In this document: positions 1-5,195 of the stretch, one piece after another | Layout of the letters: every line of letters starts with the position of its first letter | How positions within the stretch are numbered: position 1 is the stretch's first letter | Source of the DNA: Robiginitomaculum sp. | GTDB taxonomy: Bacteria; Pseudomonadota; Alphaproteobacteria; Caulobacterales; Maricaulaceae | Length of the DNA stretch: 5,195 nt | Assembly (NCBI GenBank): GCA_002732685.1 | Contig: NVRS01000007.1 | Coordinates: 5,066-10,260 of the forward strand | Direction of reading: 5' to 3' | Made by a program: the position numbers and the translations under genes | Notes under the pieces: generated by a model | Database searches by the model: none | Told to the model about the DNA's origin: nothing | What the model saw: only the letters and a program-made list of their open reading frames with translations

Positions 1-933
1 TACCCAGGCGTAGGAACATATGTAGGGCTGCATTCTTTGGACGAATCCAATGTTGATGGCCATATATTTATGACAGGATCTGATAGTAGTCGGCTTGTAG
101 AATTTGCACCAGAAACAGGTGAGTTCACGCTCTATGATTTAAAGAAAGGCTTATATCCTCATACCATTCGGATCGATCAACAAGACCGTGTTTGGTTTAC
201 AATGGCAGTGTCAAATCAGGTCGCTATGTATGACCGCAAGAAAAACAAATTCAAATTTTATAAATTGCCGGCCCGTAGCTTTAAAGAAGCGACAACGATT
301 AAATTACTACCCATGATCATGAAGCTCGCTAAATTCGGGGTCAAAACACATAAATTTAATATTGATGAAATCTCTACCGGTTTGCCACTGCCCTACGGGA
401 TTGATATTGCCCCAGACGGTGGAATTTGGTTTACGCGCCTACATTCAGATGAAATCGGGCATATTAATCCGGAAACTGGCAAAATAAATATGTACAAAAC
501 GCCTTTTCTTGGGCCGCGCCGTTTGCGCACAGATGCGCAGGGGAATGTCTGGATTACTGTGTTTGCAAGCGGCCGGTTAGCAAAGTTCACGCCGGGCGAT
601 GAAAAGTTCACACTGTACGGCTTACCAACACTGCCATTAGGCAGTGATACACCCTATTCTTTGGCCGTGGACAAAGACCGCCATCAAGTTTGGGTCAACG
701 GCACGGCGTCAGATACGATGATGCGGTTTGACATAAAAACAGAGACCTGGTCTGTCTTTCCGCTCCCCCGTATGCGCTCATTTACACGCGACGTTGCGGT
801 TGCTAAAGACGGCTCTGTCTTCACCTCAATTGGTAGCTTTCCGGCTTGGCATATTGAAGATGGGCAACCGACCGTAATCCGCATCATGCCAAATGATATG
901 GACGCCTCTAAACTGCTTGTAAAATCAGAGTAA
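1..933 (+). CDS. Vgb/streptogramin-lyase-like beta-propeller protein, 5'-truncated by window edge
   Basis: The frame is open from base 1 to a TAA at 931-933, giving 310 visible residues; the true start lies upstream, and the first in-window candidate start (TTG at 37) falls inside a blade. At least five propeller repeats are visible, each a short hydrophobic strand followed by D-x-x-G/R-x-V/I-W-F/I/V-T and then an I/L-x-x-F/I/Y strand. The W-type cores sit at visible residues 65, 143, 184 and 231, with F274 in the last blade. This pattern is typical of virginiamycin B lyase (Vgb) and SMP-30/NHL-like six- or seven-bladed propellers. Residues about 91-127 form a long, lysine-rich, probably helical insertion between two blades. 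The blade starts read YPHT, LPYG, GPRR, TPYS and FTRD, so the paired E-P-H pattern of true Vgb is missing and antibiotic lyase activity is doubtful. It could be a lactonase-like enzyme or a binding propeller. The stop is one base from the next ATG, so it is probably co-transcribed with the symporter. Confidence 0.78.
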   Translation, partial: YPGVGTYVGLHSLDESNVDGHIFMTGSDSSRLVEFAPETGEFTLYDLKKGLYPHTIRIDQQDRVWFTMAVSNQVAMYDRKKNKFKFYKLPARSFKEATTIKLLPMIMKLAKFGVKTHKFNIDEISTGLPLPYGIDIAPDGGIWFTRLHSDEIGHINPETGKINMYKTPFLGPRRLRTDAQGNVWITVFASGRLAKFTPGDEKFTLYGLPTLPLGSDTPYSLAVDKDRHQVWVNGTASDTMMRFDIKTETWSVFPLPRMRSFTRDVAVAKDGSVFTSIGSFPAWHIEDGQPTVIRIMPNDMDASKLLVKSE

Positions 934-934
934 G

Positions 935-1843
935 ATGGAAACGACGTCAGCTATATCTGCAGGTGGTCAGCAAATTGTGTTAAGCCTGATCTTGGGTGTC
1001 ATGATTTTTGGGCTGGCGCTTGACATCCGACCTCGTGAGTTTTTGCAGGTTTTCAAAAAACCAAAAGCGCCCATAGCTGGCCTGATCGCCCAATTTTTGT
1101 TACTGCCAGCCGCAACACTTTTGGTAACGTTAATGGTCAATCTTGACCCTGCAATTGAACTTGGAATGATCCTTGTTGCTTGCTGTCCGGGTGGTGCTAT
1201 CTCAAATTTTATAACCTTGCTTGCCAAAGGTAATGTTGCGCTATCCTTAAGCATTACTGCATTGGCAAGCCTGTTGGCAATTGTCCTTTTACCGCTTAAT
1301 TTTAGCTTCTGGTCTGCTTTAAACCCACAAACGAGTGCATACCTACATGCCGTCAATGTGGATGCGAAAAGTATTTTTTACATGCTTATTTTCGTGTTGG
1401 CTATACCATTGGTTTTGGGGCAATTGACCCGCCGCCTGCTGCCGTCAATTGCGGGGATTGTTCATAAAACACTCAAACCCCTATCTGTCATTATGTTGTT
1501 TGGCTTTATCATCATTGCAGTTGGCCAAAATATGGAAAAGTTTTTATCAAATTTTTGGGTGCTATTTACAATCGTTGTCTTGCATAATGCTCTTGCTTTT
1601 TTCCTTGGATTTATTGCGGCTCGGATTGGCAAGTTGGACGGTCCGGACACGCGAGCCGTTAGTATAGAGGTCGGGCTTCAAAACAGCTCACTTGCCATCG
1701 CGATCATATACGCACAATTTTCTGCAGACAGTAATATGCTGTTAATCGCAGCGTTTTGGGGAACATGGCACATTGTTGCAGGTCTACTCTTTGCAGGCGG
1801 CAGTAAGTACCTCCTTGCTCGAAAGGAACAAATGTGCGCCTGA
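935..1843 (+). CDS. Bile acid:sodium symporter (BASS/SBF) family transporter
   Basis: This 302-residue inner-membrane protein matches the SBF family. Members use the sodium gradient to import organic anions such as bile acids, pantoate or keto acids. The core signature CCPGG-x2-SN runs over residues 83-91 and is followed by LAKGNVALS (96-104). The second crossover motif, SIEVGLQNSSLA, covers 243-254. Aligned from memory to the Neisseria ASBT structure, the sodium ligands are all present: Q53, S90, N91, S104, T108, E245 and Q249. About nine membrane segments can be drawn (near 13-30, 46-68, 75-94, 101-121, 145-163, 184-199, 206-228, 240-260, 267-288). The N-terminus is about 24 residues shorter than in that protein, so its first helix is absent, as in NTCP. 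An in-frame TAA at 920-922 with no start codon after it makes the ATG at 935 the first possible start. The site ahead of it is weak (AGAG, 927-930), and the preceding stop is one base away, so translation is probably coupled. The substrate is unknown. Confidence 0.94.
   Translation: METTSAISAGGQQIVLSLILGVMIFGLALDIRPREFLQVFKKPKAPIAGLIAQFLLLPAATLLVTLMVNLDPAIELGMILVACCPGGAISNFITLLAKGNVALSLSITALASLLAIVLLPLNFSFWSALNPQTSAYLHAVNVDAKSIFYMLIFVLAIPLVLGQLTRRLLPSIAGIVHKTLKPLSVIMLFGFIIIAVGQNMEKFLSNFWVLFTIVVLHNALAFFLGFIAARIGKLDGPDTRAVSIEVGLQNSSLAIAIIYAQFSADSNMLLIAAFWGTWHIVAGLLFAGGSKYLLARKEQMCA
1822..1827 (+). promoter_or_regulatory. Ribosome binding site deciding the GTG start of the MFS gene
   Basis: AAAGGA lies inside the last codons of the symporter gene, six bases ahead of GTG 1834. 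This is good Shine-Dalgarno spacing. An ATG at 1832-1834 overlaps the GTG but is in the symporter frame (its M300, followed by two codons and TGA), so GTG is the real choice for the MFS reading frame. Confidence 0.65.
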
Positions 1844-3027
1844 CTATAATCATTTATTTCCTGTCTTGTTTTATGGCCTTTATTGGCGGCCATATTATGA
1901 ATTATACGGCCATTATGTACGCTCAAGACGTGTTTGGTTCTGATTTGCTTGCTGGTCTTGGCTTTGGACTATGTTTCGGGCCGCCAATTGTGTTGGGCTG
2001 GATAGCAGGCGTGTACTCAGACCGCGTCCCGCCGTCATACATTGTGGTTGGTTCTCAACTCGTATTTGCTGTTGCCGCAGGATTGTTTATTGTGCTCAAC
2101 AATCTAGTCGAGACTTCACAAATACGTATGCCTCTTTACTTGTTCACAACATTCCTCGTTGGGGTAGGGTGGTCATTTATTTCGCCTAGCCGCCTAGCCG
2201 CTCTTGCCCAAATCGTTTCTAAAAAATCCTTGCACCAAGCAAGTGTCATTTTCAATCTACTGATTATGGTTGGCTTTGGCCTTGCGCCGATCATCATTGC
2301 CATCTCCAAAGTTCGCTTTGGCTGGAACGGTGTTTTTATCGTCATTTTGTGCCTGTTCTTGATCGCAACCCTATTGCTTAGCGGTATAAAAACAAAAGCA
2401 ACTACAACGGCGAAACGGTCAGTGTATTCCCAAACCCGCGAAGGGTTATCAGGCGTACTGGCCTCACCTTTGTTAAGGCAATTGATGGTTTGCTCCATGT
2501 TGATCTATGCGTTGATGGGCGTCATGCAAGTACTGTTGCCAAGATTTGCATCATCTGTTCTCGCCTTCGAAGAAATGCAGCGGGGAGTATTTCTTGGCGT
2601 TTTAGCCGCATCTCTAATTTTGGGCGGGGTTTTATGTATGGTGTTTTCTAAACGATTGCCAACGGGCTTTTCAATAATGGCAGGGATCATATTGGGAGCA
2701 ATTGCTATATTTACCACGGCCAATACAAATAGTTTTGCCGCCGCTAGCCTTGCTCTTATGTGCGCGGGTGTCGCAGGAGGGTATGCAGCGAGCCTGATCG
2801 TCGCCGGTTTGCAACAACATGCACCAGATCATATTCGGGGTCGTGTCATGTCGGTTTATACCATTACCAGCCAGGTGATCCCGGCATTCTCCGGCCTCAT
2901 GGCAGGCATATTATCCCAATATTTAGGCGCGATGCAGGCCATGCAAATCGGAGCGATTATTATCGTCATGCTCGGAATTTTTGCGATGTTCAAATTGAAC
3001 GCCGTGCGTGCCTATAAAACAACTTAA
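1834..3027 (+). CDS. MFS transporter, EntS/MFS_3-like
   Basis: This 397-residue protein has about twelve hydrophobic segments in two halves, split by a polar, basic loop near residues 185-212. That is the normal size and layout of a major facilitator. Motif A is visible as G55-W-I-A-G59-V-Y-S-D63-R64 between helices 2 and 3. The stretch QQHAPDHIRGRVMSVYT (327-343), followed by a small-residue helix, resembles the second-half loop of MFS_3/enterobactin-exporter-like carriers, which are usually proton-driven exporters. The start is GTG at 1834. An in-frame TAA lies at 1804-1806, the first in-frame ATG is codon 14 (1873) inside helix 1, and AAAGGA (1822-1827) sits six bases ahead of the GTG. The gene overlaps the end of the symporter gene by 10 bases, so the two carriers are probably made together. 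The direction of transport and the substrate are inferred only from the family. Confidence 0.9.
   Translation: MRLTIIIYFLSCFMAFIGGHIMNYTAIMYAQDVFGSDLLAGLGFGLCFGPPIVLGWIAGVYSDRVPPSYIVVGSQLVFAVAAGLFIVLNNLVETSQIRMPLYLFTTFLVGVGWSFISPSRLAALAQIVSKKSLHQASVIFNLLIMVGFGLAPIIIAISKVRFGWNGVFIVILCLFLIATLLLSGIKTKATTTAKRSVYSQTREGLSGVLASPLLRQLMVCSMLIYALMGVMQVLLPRFASSVLAFEEMQRGVFLGVLAASLILGGVLCMVFSKRLPTGFSIMAGIILGAIAIFTTANTNSFAAASLALMCAGVAGGYAASLIVAGLQQHAPDHIRGRVMSVYTITSQVIPAFSGLMAGILSQYLGAMQAMQIGAIIIVMLGIFAMFKLNAVRAYKTT
2989..3018 (+). promoter_or_regulatory. Possible internal promoter ahead of the SDR gene
   Basis: TTCAAA (2989-2994) and TATAAA (3013-3018) are separated by 18 bases and lie in the last codons of the MFS gene. 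They match the sigma-70 consensus at 4 of 6 and 5 of 6 positions. A transcript would begin near 3025 and leave a leader of about 35 bases before the SDR ATG. AT-rich coding DNA gives such matches by chance, so this is only a candidate. It would explain why the SDR gene is separated by a 32-base spacer while the other operon genes touch or overlap. Confidence 0.2.
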
Positions 3028-3030
3028 GAA

Positions 3031-3044
3031 ATATAGACCTATAT
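3031..3044 (+). repeat. Short inverted repeat in the MFS-SDR spacer
   Basis: ATATAG and CTATAT flank a two-base centre (AC) and form a perfect 6-bp-arm inverted repeat in the middle of the only real spacer in the + strand operon. It is too tight and AT-rich for a stable RNA hairpin or terminator. It has the form of a small operator half-site pair, but chance is a fair alternative in AT-rich DNA. Confidence 0.35.
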
Positions 3045-3059
3045 GAAAGTGAGCATGAG

Positions 3060-3893
3060 ATGCGAAATTTAAATTCAAAGACAGCGCTGGTTACGGGTGC
3101 AAGCGGCGGCTTGGGGCGTTCTCTATGTTTGCACCTAGCAGCGGCAGGTGTAAATATTATTGCATTTGATAAAGATGAAAAAGCACTTGAGAGGCTTGAG
3201 CGAGATTTACGCGCTACACCCATTTCATTTAAAACGGTTGTTGGTGATATAACCCTCGACGCAGGTATTGCGGCAGTAAAACAAGTTGTCGAGAGTGAAT
3301 TTGGGCGGCTTGACATGCTCATACATAATGCCGGGGTCACGCATTTTAGCCAGTTCTCGGATAGCGGCGCATCTGTAACGCGACGTGTCATGGATATAAA
3401 TTTTATGGGAGCGGTTGTGCTAACTGATGCCGTTTTACCACTAATCAGAAAATCTCATGGCTCAATTGTTGCTATGTCAAGTGTTGCAGGCTTTGCGCCT
3501 CTTTTTGCCCGCACCGGATACTCTGCCAGTAAACACGCTATGCACGGTTTCTTTGAAAGTTTACGCGGGGAATTATTGGATGATGATGTTCATGTCATGA
3601 TGGTGTGTCCATCCTTCATCGACACTCAAGTCCGAATGAGCAAGGAGGAGGTATCCAAGGACCCGCACCTCTCCCGCCCCGGCTCTGCTACAGAAACGAC
3701 AGGAACACCCATGACTTCCGATTTTGTTGCTGGGAAGATATTACAGGGAATAGTCAGGCGAAAACCTCAACTGGTTATTGGAAAAGTCGCCAAACTATCA
3801 TGGATCATATCGCGTATTTCACCTAGGTTTTACGAAAAAAAAATGATCCAAAGCACCAAGCAAGAGGGGACTACGAACGGGGGCTTTGTGTAG
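3060..3893 (+). CDS. Classical SDR-family NAD(P)-dependent oxidoreductase
   Basis: This 277-residue soluble Rossmann-fold enzyme oxidises an alcohol or reduces a ketone with a nicotinamide cofactor. The cofactor motif TGASGGLG is at residues 12-19, and D37 at the end of the second strand favours NAD(H) over NADP(H). D63 is in the adenine-contact position, and NAG is at 90-92. The catalytic tetrad is complete: N114, S141, Y154 and K158 (YSASK), with the same spacing as FabG. The usual P-G after strand 6 is P-S here (CPSFIDT, 183-189). The tail beyond residue 237 is hydrophobic and basic, including ISPRFYEKK. Such tails occur in DHRS7-like and other lipid- or steroid-active SDRs and may help bind membrane or hydrophobic substrate; this is inference. 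ATG 3060 places the Rossmann motif at the usual distance from the N-terminus. The GTGAG at 3049-3053 is a modest ribosome site. The gene is probably the last of the operon and ends 9 bases before the convergent channel gene. Confidence 0.95.
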   Translation: MRNLNSKTALVTGASGGLGRSLCLHLAAAGVNIIAFDKDEKALERLERDLRATPISFKTVVGDITLDAGIAAVKQVVESEFGRLDMLIHNAGVTHFSQFSDSGASVTRRVMDINFMGAVVLTDAVLPLIRKSHGSIVAMSSVAGFAPLFARTGYSASKHAMHGFFESLRGELLDDDVHVMMVCPSFIDTQVRMSKEEVSKDPHLSRPGSATETTGTPMTSDFVAGKILQGIVRRKPQLVIGKVAKLSWIISRISPRFYEKKMIQSTKQEGTTNGGFV

Positions 3894-3906
3894 TTTTAAA
3901 AACTAC
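3890..3906. repeat. Palindrome spanning both convergent stop codons
   Basis: GTAGTTTT (3890-3897) and AAAACTAC (3899-3906) are perfect 8-base inverted arms around a single A. The TAG stop of the SDR gene (3891-3893) lies in the left arm, and the TAG stop of the channel gene (complement of 3903-3905) lies in the right arm. As RNA it could fold as a 7-bp stem with a UAA loop from either strand, so it may act as a weak bidirectional end signal. There is no T-run after either arm, so it is not a standard intrinsic terminator. The repeat is certain; its function is not. Confidence 0.6.
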
Positions 3907-5147
3907 CGCGCCAGCTTGCCAAAGTCGCTGCCCGTTGGGTTTTGATAAATGCTCAACTCAAACTCTCTGGCGCTGGCGAAAATGTGGTCGAAAATATCGG
4001 CCATAATCGCCTCGTATTCCAGCCAGTCGGTCACATTGGTGAAGACATAAACTTCGATCGGCAGGCCGTGTTCTGTTGGCTGCAGTTGGCGGACTAATAG
4101 AGTTAGATCTTTGCTAATTTTGGGATGCGCCCGCAAATAAGCTTCCGTATAGGCACGAAATGTACCGACATTGGTCATACGGCGACCATTTACGAGGGTC
4201 GTTGCGTCTGCGCCGGCCTCCGTATTAAAAGCGGCAAGCTCCTTGTCTTTTTTTGCAATATAGTCTGCGATAAAGTGGATTTTTGAAAAACGCTCAAGCA
4301 TGCTAGCATCGCAAAACTTTATCGAAGAAACATCGATAAACACAGACCGCTTGATCCTTCGACCGCCGGTCTCTTGCATACCGCGCCAATTTTTGAAACT
4401 ATCATTGATCATTGATTGAGTGGGAATGGTTGTAATGGTTTTATCGAAGTTACGTATTTTGACAGTGGTCAGAGCAATTTCAATAACATCACCATCGACA
4501 CCATATCTCGGCATTTCTATCCAATCGCCGACGGCGACCATCTTATTAGCCGAGAGTTGAATGCCTGCGATAAAACCAAGGATAGGGTCTTTGAAAACTA
4601 GCATCAACACGGCTGTGAGCGCCCCGAAACCGGCAAAGAACGTCAAGGGGGACTCGCCCATGATTAATGACAGGACGGCTACGAACCCAAGAAAATAGAG
4701 GGTCAGTTTAGCAACTTGCACAAAGCTTTTGATCGGGAACGTTCTGGAAATTTTGTATGTGCGGTAAATTTCTTCCCCGGCATTCATCAAGCCATCAATA
4801 AACAGCACACATATGACCGTAAGATAGATCAAGGAAAACGTTGTGACGCCGTTGGCAATCACGGGGATGTCGTCAAGGAAGTAGGGGCCAAGGGCATAGA
4901 TAGCCAATGCCGGGGCGAGATGGGATAATCGGCTAAACACCTTACGCCGGGCAAGAATGTCATCGCGTGAGGATGAGGATTTGGCGATTATTTTGCGAAT
5001 GGCGCTAACAATCATATATTTGGTGATGATGTTAGTGAGGACAGCGAAGACGGCTAGGCAGATGATTGCCAAGGCCAATGCGAGATAAGGCGCGGCGCTG
5101 TTCAGGAATGGGAATTTTTCAAAGAAGGTGGTGAAAGATGAGATCAT
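3903..5147 (-). CDS. ybdG: YbdG-type miniconductance mechanosensitive channel (MscS superfamily)
   Basis: This 414-residue inner-membrane channel opens under membrane tension and releases solutes during osmotic downshock. It matches my recollection of E. coli YbdG (415 residues) almost end to end. Shared blocks include VLMLVFKDPILG (180-191), AGIQLSAN (194-201), GDWIEMP-x-YG (207-216), TITTIPT (237-243), DSFKNW (249-254), GGRRIKRS (261-268), RRMTN-x-GTFRAY (322-333) and WLEYE-x-I-x-ADIFDHIFA (375-391). There are five likely membrane helices: about 18-42, 72-92, 100-124, 139-163 and the pore helix 167-200, followed by the MscS beta domain and a long cytoplasmic C-terminal domain. The position that I recall as V229 in E. 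coli YbdG, where an alanine change gives gain of function, is I231 here. The ATG is the first possible start because an in-frame TAA lies 12 bases upstream. No Shine-Dalgarno sequence is visible. The gene stands alone and converges on the operon. Confidence 0.95.
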   Translation of the reverse strand: MISSFTTFFEKFPFLNSAAPYLALALAIICLAVFAVLTNIITKYMIVSAIRKIIAKSSSSRDDILARRKVFSRLSHLAPALAIYALGPYFLDDIPVIANGVTTFSLIYLTVICVLFIDGLMNAGEEIYRTYKISRTFPIKSFVQVAKLTLYFLGFVAVLSLIMGESPLTFFAGFGALTAVLMLVFKDPILGFIAGIQLSANKMVAVGDWIEMPRYGVDGDVIEIALTTVKIRNFDKTITTIPTQSMINDSFKNWRGMQETGGRRIKRSVFIDVSSIKFCDASMLERFSKIHFIADYIAKKDKELAAFNTEAGADATTLVNGRRMTNVGTFRAYTEAYLRAHPKISKDLTLLVRQLQPTEHGLPIEVYVFTNVTDWLEYEAIMADIFDHIFASAREFELSIYQNPTGSDFGKLAR

Positions 5148-5195
5148 GGGAGAAGTTTATATCCGAGATTACCCGTTTGAAGGGGAGCAGGTTAA
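5148..5195 (-). promoter_or_regulatory. Upstream region of the channel gene with a TATAAA box
   Basis: Read on the - strand, this edge stretch runs into the channel ATG as TATAAACTTCTCCC-ATG. TATAAA is a 5-of-6 match to a -10 box and ends 8 bases before the ATG, and the bases between are pyrimidine-rich with no Shine-Dalgarno sequence. Transcription could begin at or just before the ATG, giving a leaderless or nearly leaderless message. No good -35 box stands at 16-18 bases, so the promoter call is weak. No other gene is seen in these 48 bases. Confidence 0.25.

Noticed and set aside
1..933. Antibiotic-resistance call (virginiamycin B lyase)
   Set aside because: The overall fold fits but the catalytic histidine pattern is not visible, and the neighbours are transport and redox genes rather than resistance markers.
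393..1356. Reverse-strand open frames across the propeller and symporter genes
   Set aside because: They lie opposite well-supported family genes, have no recognisable domains and no convincing start context; they are shadows.
2183..2198. Tandem repeat CGCCTAGC x2
   Set aside because: Only two 8-base copies inside MFS coding sequence, read in different frames as part of SPSRLA; most likely chance.
1449..3391. Further open frames inside the symporter, MFS and SDR genes on both strands, including the 133-codon reverse frame at 2990-3391
   Set aside because: Their translations are rich in residues typical of out-of-frame reading and show no family motif, while the forward frames carry complete domain signatures.
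3894..3930. Standard intrinsic terminator after the SDR gene
   Set aside because: The palindrome there is AT-rich and is followed by CGCGCC rather than a T-run on the + strand.
4416..4928. Forward-strand open frames inside the channel gene
   Set aside because: Short, without motifs, and fully antisense to a gene that matches YbdG along its whole length.
1..5195. CRISPR array, insertion sequence, attachment site, tRNA or riboswitch
   Set aside because: No spaced direct repeats, transposase motifs, terminal repeats, tRNA-like arms or long leader regions are seen; the window is almost wholly coding.

Overview
The window looks like a piece of a Gram-negative bacterial chromosome. Base composition is moderate (roughly mid-40s % GC by eye). 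The gene families and the close match to the YbdG channel family fit a proteobacterium, perhaps a marine alphaproteobacterium, but nothing here fixes the taxon. I see no mobile element, CRISPR array, tRNA or rRNA. Almost every base is coding; the longest gene-free stretch is the 48 bases at the right edge.

Layout: positions 1-3893 hold four genes on the + strand in what looks like one operon. First comes the 3' part of a beta-propeller protein of the Vgb/streptogramin-lyase-like superfamily (1-933, cut by the window edge). One base later is a bile acid:sodium symporter (BASS) family transporter (935-1843). It overlaps by 10 bases a GTG-started major facilitator superfamily (MFS) transporter of the EntS-like type (1834-3027). 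After a 32-base spacer comes a classical short-chain dehydrogenase/reductase (SDR, 3060-3893). On the - strand, converging on the SDR with 9 bases between the stop codons, is a YbdG-type mechanosensitive channel of the MscS superfamily (5147-3903).

How they may work together: the three tightly packed genes plus the SDR read as a small-molecule handling unit. The parts would be a sodium-driven importer, a proton-coupled exporter-like carrier, an NAD(P)-dependent alcohol/ketone enzyme, and a propeller that may bind or open a ring. The BASS protein keeps every sodium ligand I can align, so it is probably active. The substrate cannot be read from the sequence. The ybdG-like gene is a separate transcription unit concerned with osmotic downshock and is probably unrelated.

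The most notable points are: a propeller whose repeats lack the Vgb catalytic histidine pattern and carry a roughly 35-residue insertion; a BASS carrier that starts without the first helix of the bacterial ASBT structures; a perfect 8-bp-arm palindrome that contains the stop codons of both convergent genes; and a channel gene with no Shine-Dalgarno sequence but a TATAAA box just ahead of its ATG. None of these amounts to a clear new system on this evidence.
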